From: Uliginosibacterium paludis
GTDB taxonomy: Bacteria; Pseudomonadota; Gammaproteobacteria; Burkholderiales; Rhodocyclaceae
Length of the DNA: 64,000 nucleotides
Reading direction: 5' to 3'
NCBI RefSeq assembly: GCF_039631355.1
Contig: NZ_JBDIVF010000001.1
Span: 930,001-994,000 of the forward strand
Every line of letters starts with the position of its first letter. Positions within the stretch are counted from its first letter, which is position 1. Positions 29,793 to 39,200 of this stretch are shown piece by piece. Under the pieces are notes generated by a model. That model had not been told where the DNA came from. It did not search any database and saw only the letters and a list, made by a program, of their open reading frames with translations. The translations under genes were made by a program, and so were the position numbers.

Positions 29793-30662
29793 ATGAGATT
29801 GTCCTTCGTCCCCGACTCGCTCAGGCTCAGCCCCACGAGTGCCCAGCACGCGCGGGCAGCCGAGGCCGGCGAGCCGGGCTGCACACCGGCGCGCCCGACC
29901 TCCCCTGTCCGCGCCCCGGTGCGTTTTTCCAGAGCGCTGCTTGCCGGCCTCCTCACTGCGGCGCTGCTCAGCGTGCTGAACCTCGCGCTGCCACGGCTGG
30001 GCAAATCGATCGCAAACAGCCTGCCGGCCAGCTGGATTCGCGATGCGTCACAACAGATGTCTGACAGCGCCGCGCGCCCCCATGCCGGTTTGCCGGTAGA
30101 GGCCGCCTCCGCCTCGCCACAGCAGGCCGACTTCGAACAGTTGCAGGCCCGCTTCGGCGCGCTTTCCGCCCCGGAAGCCGGAGCGCCGCCCTATCGCCTG
30201 GTGCTGAGCCGGGAGCCCTCCACCACCGCCCGCCTCATGAGCCTGCCGAGCGGAGACATCATCCTCAACGAACGTTTTCTCACCAGCGTGCCGGATCCGT
30301 CCGCAAGGATCGCCCTGCTCTGCGTAGAGCTGGGGCATCTCCAGTTGCGACACGCCTTGCGCAATGCGGTGGATCGCAAGCTGCTGCGGCTCAGCGCCGC
30401 GACCCTGCTCGGCAACGAGCCCGGCAGCATCAATGCGCTGGGCGCCGGTCTGGCGCTGGCCGACTACACGCCAGAGCAGCTCCTCGCCGCGGACAGATAT
30501 GCAGAACAAATGCTCCTGGCCAATGACTTCGCGCCCGACCTGCTGATCCGGGCACTGGATCAGGCACCCGACAACACCTCGCCCGCGCAGTTCCAGCCCG
30601 CCGCCGCACAGCACCGCCAGTATCTCGCGCAGCGCATCGAAGCACTCCGCGCGGAGCACTGA
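29793..30662 (+). CDS. M48-like membrane protein lacking the zinc motif
   Basis: Protein (289 aa) with one N-terminal membrane segment (about 46-66) and a C-terminal region laid out like M48 metallopeptidases. The helix that should hold HExxH reads VELGHLQLRH (V178 to H187): the first zinc His is Val. The usual third-ligand Glu in the YSxxxExxAD helix is replaced (YTPEQLLAAD). The SLPSGDIILNE strand before the motif is conserved. I infer a catalytically dead paralog, possibly an adaptor or regulator in the envelope. Start uncertain; an ATG at 29793 without strong ribosome-binding site. Confidence 0.65.
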   Translation: MRLSFVPDSLRLSPTSAQHARAAEAGEPGCTPARPTSPVRAPVRFSRALLAGLLTAALLSVLNLALPRLGKSIANSLPASWIRDASQQMSDSAARPHAGLPVEAASASPQQADFEQLQARFGALSAPEAGAPPYRLVLSREPSTTARLMSLPSGDIILNERFLTSVPDPSARIALLCVELGHLQLRHALRNAVDRKLLRLSAATLLGNEPGSINALGAGLALADYTPEQLLAADRYAEQMLLANDFAPDLLIRALDQAPDNTSPAQFQPAAAQHRQYLAQRIEALRAEH

Positions 30663-30689
30663 AAGGCCCGACTGCCGTATCATGTGCGG

Positions 30690-31748
30690 ATGCACAATCA
30701 GACAGGCAGACGTGGCCTCTGCCTCAGCTTCCTGCTGGCACTGGCAGCCGCGCTCCTGCTGAGCGGATGCGGCGACGGGCCACTGGTCCGCCAGGAATCC
30801 TACGTGTTCGGCACAAAAGTCGAAGTCGTCAGCTTCGGCAGCCCGGAACCCGAAGCGCGTGCGGCGCTCGCGGCAGTGCTGCGCGAATTCGACCGCCTCC
30901 ATCGCAGCTACCATGCGTGGCAGGCTTCCGACCTCACCCGACTGAACGACGCGATCGCCCAGGGCAAGCCCGCACAGGTCGACGATGAAATGCTCCATCT
31001 GCTCGACGCATCGCGTCGTTACGCAACGCTCAGCGATGGACTTTTCGACCCGGCCATCGGTCATCTGATCGAGCTCTGGGGCTTTCACAGCGACACTTTC
31101 GTGCCGCGACTGCCTGACCCTGCAGCCGTTGCGGCGGCCGTCCGCGCGCACCCCAGCGTCCTGGACCTGGAGATCCGGGACCACACCGTAAGCAGCCGCA
31201 AAACGGCCGTGATGCTCGATCTCGGCGGCATCGCCAAGGGCTACGCACTGGACAGGGCCGCGGCCATCCTGCATGAACATGGCATCCGCAACGCCCTGAT
31301 CAACATCGGCGGCAACGTGATGGCCCTCGGAACCAAAGGCAAGCAGACCTGGTCCGTAGGCATCCAGCATCCACGGACCCCAGGCCCCATGGCGACCCTT
31401 GCACTCTACGATGGCGAAGCCATCGGCACCTCCGGAGACTACCAGCGCTATTTCGATTTCGATGGCCGCCGCTACAGCCACCTGCTCGATCCGCAAAGTG
31501 GCGAACCGGCGCGGCACACCGAAGCCGTCACGATCCTGATCACTCCGGGCGAGGCCAGCGGCATGCGCTCGGATGTCTGCAGCAAACCCGTGTTCCTGGC
31601 AGACCAGCGCTGGCGCGACATGGCCCGCCGATGCGGCGTCGACCATGTTCTCAAGGTGGACTCGGCGGGGCGCGTGAGCGTCACGACGGCCATGCGGGCA
31701 CGGCTGCGCTGGGTCTCCGGGATGCAGGCAGACACGGTGGTAGAGTAA
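30690..31748 (+). CDS. apbE: FAD:protein FMN transferase (ApbE), lipoprotein
   Basis: Attaches FMN covalently to threonine of exported flavoproteins (for example Nqr/Rnf subunits) (352 aa). Lipobox LLLSGC with C27 after a typical signal. ApbE features: VFGTKVEV near the N-terminus, DLGGIAKGYALDRA in the centre, NIGGNVMALG, the YSHLLDPQSGEPA segment and the metal-binding SDVCSK region. ATG at 30690 is preferred over GTG at 30684. No obvious target flavoprotein is encoded nearby. Two bases separate it from the EIIA gene, so co-transcription with the PTS genes is likely. Confidence 0.9.
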   Translation: MHNQTGRRGLCLSFLLALAAALLLSGCGDGPLVRQESYVFGTKVEVVSFGSPEPEARAALAAVLREFDRLHRSYHAWQASDLTRLNDAIAQGKPAQVDDEMLHLLDASRRYATLSDGLFDPAIGHLIELWGFHSDTFVPRLPDPAAVAAAVRAHPSVLDLEIRDHTVSSRKTAVMLDLGGIAKGYALDRAAAILHEHGIRNALINIGGNVMALGTKGKQTWSVGIQHPRTPGPMATLALYDGEAIGTSGDYQRYFDFDGRRYSHLLDPQSGEPARHTEAVTILITPGEASGMRSDVCSKPVFLADQRWRDMARRCGVDHVLKVDSAGRVSVTTAMRARLRWVSGMQADTVVE

Positions 31749-31750
31749 AA

Positions 31751-32176
31751 ATGCCTGACCACGCCCCCTCGCCCGCCCCCATGATCGGCATCCTGCTCAT
31801 CACTCACGGCACCCTTGGTGAATCACTGATCCAGTGTGCATGCCATGTGGTGAACAAGCGTCCCTTGCGCATCGTGCAGATCGGCGTGGCCGCCCAGGAC
31901 GATCCGCAGGACGTCCTCCTCGAAGCCAGACGCCAGCTCGAAGTGCTCGACAGCGGTCAAGGTGTGCTGATCCTGACCGATATCTTCGGAGCGACCCCCA
32001 GCAATATCGCCATGAAGCTGCGCGACCCGGGCAAGGTGGAAGTCGTTGCCGGGGTGAATGTCAGCATGCTGCTTCGCGTATTGACCTACCGGGAAAAGAA
32101 CGATATTGACACAGTAGTGCAGAAGGCCATCACGGGCGCCTGTGATGGAGTCATCCACATCAAAGGGAGTATCTGA
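31751..32176 (+). CDS. PTS mannose-family EIIA component
   Basis: Single-domain EIIA of the mannose/sorbose class (141 aa, or 131 if ATG at 31781 is used). The phospho-acceptor His is H19 in LLITHGTLGESL; LTDIFGATPSN and the VNVSMLLRVL segment are family-typical. No EIIB, EIIC or EIID follows; instead HPr and EI do, so it likely has a regulatory role like other orphan betaproteobacterial EIIA-Man proteins. Confidence 0.92.
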   Translation: MPDHAPSPAPMIGILLITHGTLGESLIQCACHVVNKRPLRIVQIGVAAQDDPQDVLLEARRQLEVLDSGQGVLILTDIFGATPSNIAMKLRDPGKVEVVAGVNVSMLLRVLTYREKNDIDTVVQKAITGACDGVIHIKGSI

Positions 32177-32177
32177 A

Positions 32178-32447
32178 ATGCCGACAGCGATTGCCGAAAT
32201 CGCCAACCGTCTTGGCCTGCATGCACGGCCCTCTGCCAAGCTGACCCAGCTGGCGACCCAGTTCCGTTCGGAAGTCTGGCTCGAACGTGATGGTCGTCGC
32301 GTTAACGCCAAGAGCATCATGGGAGTCATGATGCTGGCCGCTTCACACGGCACGAAACTGACCATCGAAACCGAAGGTGAGGACGCGGAAGCTGCGCTCG
32401 ATGCCATCGTCGAGCTCATCAACAGCCGTTTCGGCGAGCGCGAATAG
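32178..32447 (+). CDS. ptsH: Phosphocarrier protein HPr
   Basis: Small PTS carrier (89 aa). Both phosphorylation sites are present: H15 in NRLGLHARPSA (from EI) and S46 in NAKSIMGVMML (HprK target). ATG at 32178; starts one base after the EIIA stop. With HprK and PtsN also in this window, the full regulatory relay can be drawn. Confidence 0.96.
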   Translation: MPTAIAEIANRLGLHARPSAKLTQLATQFRSEVWLERDGRRVNAKSIMGVMMLAASHGTKLTIETEGEDAEAALDAIVELINSRFGERE

Positions 32448-32455
32448 GCCCGCCA

Positions 32456-34177
32456 ATGCCTTTCATCATCCACGGGTTGCCGGTTTCGCAAGGCATTGCC
32501 ATCGGCACTGCGCACCTGATTTCGCACGCACTGCTTGAAGTCGATCACCTGCTGATCGCACCCCGGCATGTGGAGCCGGAAGTCGCCCGTCTTGAAGACG
32601 CGGCCGCGAAGGTCCGCTTCGAGCTGCGCGCGCTGAAAGAGACCTCCACGACAGCCCAGTCGGAGGTGTCGGCATTTGTAGATCTGCACACCCTGCTGCT
32701 GGATGACCCGATGCTGGTGGCCAATGCCATCCGACTGATCCGGGAGCGTCGCTGCAACGCGGAATGGGCCCTGGTGCAGCAGATGGAAGCCATCGTCGAC
32801 GACTTCGACAGCATCGAAGACCCTTACCTGCGCGAGCGCAAGGCGGACGTGATCCAGGTGGTCGAGCGTCTGCTCAAGGCCCTGCTGGGCCACCCGAGCC
32901 ATGTTACCGCCCGGCGCGGCAAGGACGGGCTCGAAACCATCGTCGTGGCCCACGATCTTTCGCCGGCCGACACGATCCACTTCAAGGACAGCCAGATCGC
33001 CGGCTTCGTGACCGATGTCGGCGGCGCTACTTCGCATACCGCGATCGTCGCTCGCAGCCTGGGCATTCCGGCCGTCGTCGGTCTGCGCCACATCCGGCAC
33101 ATCACCCGGGATGGCGATGTCATCATCATCGACGGCACGCGCGGCGTGGTGATCATCGATCCGGACGAACGGGTGCTGGAGGAGTACCGCCTCAAGCGCA
33201 GCGCCCTGGAGCTCGAGCGCAACAAGCTCAAGCGCCTCAAGGCCAATCGCGCCGCCACCATGGATGGCGTCGAGATCGCATTGCAGGCCAACATCGAACT
33301 GCCCCGCGACATTCCGGCCGTCAAGGACGTATATGCCGACGGCATCGGCCTGTTCCGCACCGAATTCCTGTTCATGAACCGGGACACCCTGCCGAACGAG
33401 GAAGAGCAGTTCGAAGCCTACAAGACGGTTGCGCGTGCGATGGCGGGCAAGCCGGTCACGATCCGGACGCTCGACATCGGCGCCGACAAGACGCTGGCCA
33501 CCGGCGGGCCGCGGGCCGAAACCAATCCTGCGCTGGGCCTGCGTGCCATCCGCTTCTGTCTGGCCGAACCACAGATGTTCCAGACCCAGCTGCGTGCGCT
33601 CCTGCGCGCTTCCGCTCACGGCAAGATCAAGATCCTGATCCCGATGCTGGCGCACGCGCATGAAGTGGATGCGGCACTCAACGCGATCGAGTACGCGAAA
33701 AACCAGTTGCGGGCAGAAAAGATCCGCTTCGACGAAGACATCAAGATCGGCGGAATGATCGAGATTCCGGCGGCCGCGCTGGCACTCGGACTCTTCGTCC
33801 GCCGGCTCGACTTCCTCTCGATCGGGACCAACGACCTCATCCAGTACACCCTCGCCATCGACCGTACGGACGAAGCCGTCGCCCATCTCTACGATCCGCT
33901 GCACCCCGCGATCCTCAGGCTGATCGCCGTCACCATCCAGGCAGGCGCCAAGGCCGGCATCCCGGTCTCGGTCTGCGGCGAAATGGCGGGCGACAAGCAG
34001 TTCACCAAACTGCTGCTGGGCATGGGCCTGCGCCAGTTCTCGATGCATCCGGCCCAGATCCTGCAGATCAAGCAGGACATCCTGCTTTCTGACACCACCG
34101 AACTGGGCGTCAAGGTCGGCAAGATCCTGCGTCTGGACGAGCCGGACAAGATCCGCGAAGCGGTGGCAAAGCTCTGA
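32456..34177 (+). CDS. ptsI: PTS enzyme I
   Basis: PEP-protein phosphotransferase that starts the phosphorelay (573 aa). The active histidine is H194 in GGATSHTAIVAR. The C-terminal PEP-binding barrel shows GIGLFRTEFLFM, RTLDIGADK and the SIGTNDLIQYTLA and VSVCGEMAGD motifs. Length is normal. It is the last gene of the apbE-EIIA-HPr-EI run. Confidence 0.97.
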   Translation: MPFIIHGLPVSQGIAIGTAHLISHALLEVDHLLIAPRHVEPEVARLEDAAAKVRFELRALKETSTTAQSEVSAFVDLHTLLLDDPMLVANAIRLIRERRCNAEWALVQQMEAIVDDFDSIEDPYLRERKADVIQVVERLLKALLGHPSHVTARRGKDGLETIVVAHDLSPADTIHFKDSQIAGFVTDVGGATSHTAIVARSLGIPAVVGLRHIRHITRDGDVIIIDGTRGVVIIDPDERVLEEYRLKRSALELERNKLKRLKANRAATMDGVEIALQANIELPRDIPAVKDVYADGIGLFRTEFLFMNRDTLPNEEEQFEAYKTVARAMAGKPVTIRTLDIGADKTLATGGPRAETNPALGLRAIRFCLAEPQMFQTQLRALLRASAHGKIKILIPMLAHAHEVDAALNAIEYAKNQLRAEKIRFDEDIKIGGMIEIPAAALALGLFVRRLDFLSIGTNDLIQYTLAIDRTDEAVAHLYDPLHPAILRLIAVTIQAGAKAGIPVSVCGEMAGDKQFTKLLLGMGLRQFSMHPAQILQIKQDILLSDTTELGVKVGKILRLDEPDKIREAVAKL

Positions 34178-34213
34178 GCCGCCCGGCAGCGCCCTGCTGC
34201 CGGCAGCCCGGGT

Positions 34214-34242
34214 TTGACTTTCACCGCCTCGACGAGTACTTT
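34214..34242 (+). promoter_or_regulatory. metX promoter
   Basis: -35 TTGACT (34214-34219) and -10 TACTTT (34237-34242) with exactly 17 bases between. The expected start (about 34249) lies just before the riboswitch aptamer. Confidence 0.6.
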
Positions 34243-34250
34243 TGCTGCAT

Positions 34251-34304
34251 TGCGCCGATTTGAGTTCAGCTTGCGGGCGCGTAACAAATACGGCTAAAGC
34301 GGAT
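34251..34304 (+). promoter_or_regulatory. SAM-II (metA/SAM-alpha) riboswitch
   Basis: Compact S-adenosylmethionine-sensing aptamer in the metX leader. It shows the conserved SAM-II blocks in the right order: P1 arm GCGCC (34252-34256), GATTTGAG (34257-34264), GCTTGC (34269-34274), P1 return GGCGC (34276-34280), CGTAACAAAT (34280-34289) and GCTAAAG (34293-34299). P1 pairs perfectly over 5 bp. The second, pseudoknot helix is not certain by eye. It lies between a promoter and an intrinsic terminator just ahead of metX, which is its classic target. SAM-II is best known from alphaproteobacteria. Confidence 0.85.
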
Positions 34305-34308
34305 GGGC

Positions 34309-34341
34309 AAACCCGATCGCGCTTGAGCCGATCGGGTTTTT
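34309..34341 (+). terminator. Intrinsic terminator in the metX leader
   Basis: 10-bp stem AAACCCGATC/GATCGGGTTT, 11-base loop, running into TTTTT, ending only about 6 bases before the metX ATG. Placed right after the SAM-II aptamer, it is the likely expression platform: SAM binding would favour termination. Confidence 0.8.
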
Positions 34342-34347
34342 GCATTC

Positions 34348-35481
34348 ATGAGCACAGAAAACCAGGGCAGTGTCGGCATCGTCAGCGCACAGACCGCGCA
34401 TTTCAGCGAGCCGCTTCCGCTGCGCGCCGGTGGCAGCCTGCCGGCCTACGATCTCGTCTATGAAACCTACGGCACGCTGAACGCGGACCGATCCAACGCG
34501 GTGCTGGTCTGCCACGCACTGTCGGGCTCGCATCACGTGGCCGGTCTTTACGAAGGCAAGCCGAAGAGCGCCGGCTGGTGGGACAACCTCGTCGGCCCAG
34601 GCAAGCCGCTGGACACCGACAAGTTCTTCGTCATCGGAGTGAACAACCTCGGCGGCTGCTTTGGCAGCACCGGGCCGATGAGCCTCAATCCCGCCACTGG
34701 CAAGCCCTGGGGCGCGGCCTTTCCCTTTGTAACCGTGGAAGACTGGGTCGACAGCCATGCCCGTCTGATGGATCGCCTTGGGATCCAGCAACTCGCAGCG
34801 GTACTGGGTGGCAGCCTCGGCGGCATGCAGGCACTGGCCTGGACGCTGCGCTATCCCGAGCGCGTCAGGCACGGCATGGTGATCGCGGCAGCGCCCAAGC
34901 TCTCGACCGAAAACATCGCCTTCAACGAAGTGGCGCGCCAGGCCATCCTGACCGATCCGGAATTCCACGGCGGCAACTTCTACGAGCGGGGCGTGGTGCC
35001 CGTCCGCGGCCTGCGTCTGGCCCGGATGATCGGCCACATCACCTATCTGTCGGATGACGCGATGAACGACAAGTTCGGCCGCAAGTTGCGTCATGACACG
35101 CCGCAGTATCACTTCGACGTGGAATTCGAGATCGAATCCTACCTGCGCTACCAGGGCGACAAGTTCGCCGGGTTCTTCGACGCCAACACCTATCTGCTCA
35201 CGACCAAGGCGCTCGACTACTTCGACCCTGCCTGGGAATACGGAGGCGATCTGGAGGCGGCACTGGCACGCGCCAGTGCGGACTTCTTCGTCGCCTCCTT
35301 CAGCACCGACTGGCGCTTCTCGCCCAAGCGCTCGCAGGAACTGGTGTTCGCGCTGCTCCACAACGGCCGCCGGGTGAGCTATGCGGAAATCGACAGCGAA
35401 GCCGGCCACGACTCCTTCCTGCTCGACAACCCGCAGTATCACGCGGCCATGCGTGCCTATTTCAAGAACATCGAGGTGTGA
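34348..35481 (+). CDS. metX: Homoserine O-acyltransferase MetX
   Basis: Activates homoserine (with acetyl- or succinyl-CoA) as the first committed step of methionine synthesis (377 aa). Alpha/beta-hydrolase fold with nucleophile S156 in GGSLGGMQ, and likely D321 (STDWRF) and H354 (EAGHDSFLLD). The GPMSLNPATG loop is typical. Acyl specificity cannot be fixed from this reading; MetX linked to metW in proteobacteria is often a succinyltransferase. No clear Shine-Dalgarno lies between the terminator stem and the ATG, so leader folding should strongly affect translation. Confidence 0.96.
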   Translation: MSTENQGSVGIVSAQTAHFSEPLPLRAGGSLPAYDLVYETYGTLNADRSNAVLVCHALSGSHHVAGLYEGKPKSAGWWDNLVGPGKPLDTDKFFVIGVNNLGGCFGSTGPMSLNPATGKPWGAAFPFVTVEDWVDSHARLMDRLGIQQLAAVLGGSLGGMQALAWTLRYPERVRHGMVIAAAPKLSTENIAFNEVARQAILTDPEFHGGNFYERGVVPVRGLRLARMIGHITYLSDDAMNDKFGRKLRHDTPQYHFDVEFEIESYLRYQGDKFAGFFDANTYLLTTKALDYFDPAWEYGGDLEAALARASADFFVASFSTDWRFSPKRSQELVFALLHNGRRVSYAEIDSEAGHDSFLLDNPQYHAAMRAYFKNIEV

Positions 35482-35482
35482 G

Positions 35483-36082
35483 ATGACGACTATCGAAAAC
35501 AGACAGCGTTTCGACTTCGAGGTCATCGCACGCTGGGTCAGCGAAGGCAGCCGCGTGCTGGATCTCGGCTGTGATGACGGCAGCCTCATCCGGCATCTCG
35601 AACGCACCCGCCATACCCGCGGCTATGGCATCGAGTCCGACACCGACCGTGTCGTCGCCAGCCTCGCCAACGGAATCAACGTACTGCAGATGAACCTCGA
35701 GCAGGGCCTGTCAGGCTTCAAGGACGGCGAATTCGACTATGTGATCATGAGCCTCTCGCTGCAGGCCGTGCGCAACACCGAAGGCATCCTTGCCGAAATG
35801 CTGCGCGTGGGCCGTGAAGCGGTGGTGAGCTTCCCGAATTTCGGCTACTGGCGGCACCGGGTCTCGATCAACGAAGGCCGCATGCCGGTGTCCGACAGCC
35901 TGCCCTACCAGTGGTACAACACGCCGAACGTGCGCTTCTTCACGATGGCGGACTTCGAGCAGCTCTGCGAAATGCGCGGCATCCGCGTGCTGGAGCGCGC
36001 CGCATTCGATGAAGACCGCGAAGTGGAACTGGAACCCAACAACTACGCCAGCCTCGCGCTCTACCGGCTCGGTCGCGCGTAA
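35483..36082 (+). CDS. metW: Methionine biosynthesis protein MetW
   Basis: SAM-methyltransferase-fold protein that accompanies MetX (199 aa). Motif I VLDLGCDDGSLI (residues 25-36), then GYGIESD and the conserved FPNFGYWRHR segment. Needed for full MetX activity in several proteobacteria. One base after the metX stop, ATG with GAG upstream; clearly the same transcript and thus also under the SAM-II switch. Confidence 0.95.
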   Translation: MTTIENRQRFDFEVIARWVSEGSRVLDLGCDDGSLIRHLERTRHTRGYGIESDTDRVVASLANGINVLQMNLEQGLSGFKDGEFDYVIMSLSLQAVRNTEGILAEMLRVGREAVVSFPNFGYWRHRVSINEGRMPVSDSLPYQWYNTPNVRFFTMADFEQLCEMRGIRVLERAAFDEDREVELEPNNYASLALYRLGRA

Positions 36083-36109
36083 AAGCAGGAAAAAACTCAC
36101 CAGTCGGCG

Positions 36110-36138
36110 CAACAACTTGTTGTCGCCCGGTAACAACA
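36110..36138 (+). promoter_or_regulatory. Operator-like inverted repeats upstream of pectinase gene
   Basis: CAACAA-C-TTGTTG (36110-36122) overlaps TGTTGT-N9-ACAACA (36118-36138), giving three related half-sites. The right part (CCCGGTAACAACAT) resembles half of a GntR/LacI-family operator. Likely binding site for a regulator of the pectinase gene. Confidence 0.4.
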
Positions 36139-36149
36139 TGTCATTTTTC

Positions 36150-36172
36150 ACCAGCCAGCCTGGTGATATAAG
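36150..36172 (+). promoter_or_regulatory. Candidate promoter region of the pectinase gene
   Basis: A -10-like TATAAG (36167-36172) is preceded by the inverted repeat ACCAG-N5-CTGGT (36150-36164), which would fall between -35 and -10. Two more hairpins follow in the leader (CATGCC/GGCATG at 36190-36206; TCCGGC/GCCGGA at 36225-36239), then GAGGAG ahead of the ATG at 36256. Confidence 0.4.
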
Positions 36173-36255
36173 AGCTCCTCAAGTGCGGCCATGCCATCCG
36201 GGCATGACAAAAACAAGCCAGCACTCCGGCCCTGCCGGAAAAATGAGGAGACAAG

Positions 36256-39200
36256 ATGTTTGCATCACACAAGGCGTCGCGCCTGCGCGACATGGCCTCG
36301 CTCGCGTTCGTCATCAGCGCGCTGGTGACAGGTTGCGGCGGTGGCGGCACCGGCAGCAACGAGTCCGCCAGCGGCAGCAGCGGCTCGGCTTCAAGCGGAT
36401 CCAGCACAAGCACCAGCAGCGATGGCTCGGGAGGCAGCGCAAGCTCGGCGAGCAGCGCCACGTCCTCCACAGGCAATCTGAGCGTGCAGACGGCGGTCTC
36501 CGGCTGGGCCTCGATGGATGGCGGCACCACGGGCGGCGCCGGCGCCCCGGCGAGCAACATCTATGTCGTTCATAACCGCGCAGAGTTGCTCAACGCACTG
36601 GCCAACAAGAACAGCCCGAATTATTCGGATGCCAGCGCAAGCAGCCTCGGCCTGGCAGCGCCTGCGGCAAAAGAGCCGAAGATCATCTACATCGTCGGCA
36701 CGGTCTGGGGCACCGACCTCGGCAACGGCAAGTTCGCCGACGAGGCCTATTACAAGTCCACCAACACCACCGCAGCGAAGTGGGACTTCAACCTCTACCT
36801 GCAAAGCCTCGACACAGCCTGGGCTGCCGATCTCGCTGCCAAGGTCGCCGCGGGTGACGCCGACGCGATCGCCACCAATACCAAGGTCAAAGCGCTGTCT
36901 TCCGCGCGCAGCACCCTGGCTCGCATCCAGAAGGCTCAGATCCAGTTCCAGATCCCGTCGAATACCACGATCATGGGCGTAGGCAGCGATGCCAAGCTGA
37001 TCGACGGCTATTTCTCGGTCAACGGAGGTACCTCCAAGGACCAAGGCAGCAACATCATTGTGCGCAATCTGGAATTGCAGGCACCGCAGGATCTGACCAC
37101 CCAGTACGACACCAAGAAGCAGGAATGGAATGCGGCCTACAAGGCCTTCGGTGTCGTCACCGGCAAGCACCTGTGGATCGATCACTGCACGTTCAGCGAC
37201 GGCGCCCACCCCGACTCGGCTGAAGTGAAGACCATCAACGGCTACACGCTGGAAGTGATGCGCCACGACGGTCTGCTCGACATCGAAGACAGCTCGGACT
37301 ACATCACCGTCTCCTACTCGATCTTCAAGAACCACGACAAGACCAACATGGTTGGCGGTTCGGGCGACCAGAACTACGCCAAGGAACGCGACTACAACCA
37401 CCTCACCTTCAGCCACAACATCTGGCAGGACTCCGTGCAGCGCGCACCGCGCGTCCGCTTTGCCAAGGCGCACGTGTACAACAACTACTACACGGGCGAC
37501 ACGGACAAGGCCAGCTACGCCACCAGCTATTACATCGGCATGGGCGCGGAATCGAAGATCCTGTCTGAATCCAACGTCTTCGACCTGACGGGCTCCAAGG
37601 CCACAGTCAGCCAGGTGATCTCCAACCTGAATGGCTACCAGTTCAAGGACAACGGTTCCTGGTTCAACGGCGCCCCCGCCTCCGCCGCTCTGGAAGCGGC
37701 CGCCAAGGCCGCACTCGAAGCCCGCTGGACCTCGGCGGTTGCGGCACAGGCAGGCAGCTCCGGCGGTTTCACGCTCGCCGCCTACACCAATGAACTGGGC
37801 TGGACCCCGACCTACGGCTACACCCTTGGCAGTTCGGCAGCACAGGTGCGCGAACACAACCTGGCCAATGCCGGCGCCGGCAAGCTGATCGTCGCTCCGG
37901 CAGCAATGGCCATCCGCCCGCAGCTCACCGACAGCGCCGCCACCAGCTACACCGTCGCCAAGGCACTCGCCGGCTCCGACGCCTGGGCACCGCAGCTGGC
38001 CAACGCTGATCAGCCCAATGTGGGCCGCATCAACCTGACCGGGGTTACGCCGAACTACGTCGTCGCCCAGGATGGCACGGGCGGCTACACGACGATCCAG
38101 GCTGCGCTGAACGCGGCGTCCAACGACACCTCGGGCGCTGCGCGGCTGTACATCCAGGTCAAGGCCGGCACCTACAACGAGCAGCTGATCGTGGCCCACG
38201 CCACCACGCCGATCACGCTGTACTCGACGGAAAGTGACGCGTCGAAAGTCGTGGTCAGCACCGCGCTGTATCAGAACAGCGTCGCGGCGGACTACACCGC
38301 CATGAACGGGGCCACCTTCGCCACCTCGGTATATGCCACCAGCACCAACAGCACGATCAAGACCGACTACAACGCCTGCTACCGCGCCGCCGCGGTGGGC
38401 AAGCAGTGCTCGACCGCGATCCGCATCCACAACGATGGCTTCAACGCAGTCAACCTGACCTTCCAGAACACCTGGGGCGACACGGATGCCAAGGGCAACA
38501 ACCAGGCGCTGGCAGCGATGGTCGACAAGGCAGACAAGGTGGTGTTCGACGGCGTGCGCCTGATCTCCAATCAGGACACCCTGTACCTGAACAACACCGG
38601 CAAGCGCACCTACTTCACCGGTGGCGAAATCACCGGCGACGTAGACTTCATCTTCGGCTCCGGCACCGCCGTCTTCGAAGGCGCAAACATCCGCTACACC
38701 GGCACCCGCAAGCCCAGCGGCGGCTACAACGCAGCACCTTCCACACCGACAGCACAGGCCTACGGCTTCATCTTCAGCCGCTGCGTGTTCAGTGCAGATG
38801 CCGCCACCACCGACAACAGCGTCTTCCTGGCCCGCCAGTGGGATACCGACAGCAGCACCGTCGGCAAGATGATCGTGCGCGACTCGATCATCGGCAAGCA
38901 CATTGCCACCACCAGCGGCCCGTGGAACGCCACCACGGTGAACAGTGCGGCCACGGTGTATGGCACGAGCAGCGAAGCCTACCTGGCTGAATACGGCAAC
39001 TGGGACGAAGCCGCGAAGGCCAGCTCCAGCACCAGCAGCAGCGCCGCCAGCAGTGCTGCCGCCTCCTCTGCCGCAGCGTCGAGCAGCTCCAGCGCCGCCG
39101 CATCCAGCAGCGCCGCCAGCTCGTCGGCAGGCGCTTCGTCCTCCGCCGCGGCATCGTCTGCCCCCGGCACCAACACGACGATTGCCGGCTCCGGCACACT

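Noticed and set aside
31823..34345. 840-codon minus-strand open frame across EIIA-HPr-EI
   Set aside because: Antisense to three certain PTS genes; composition typical of a mirror frame in high-GC DNA.
36391..38901. 836-codon minus-strand open frame within the pectinase gene
   Set aside because: Antisense to intact PL1 and CE8 motifs; no family signal.
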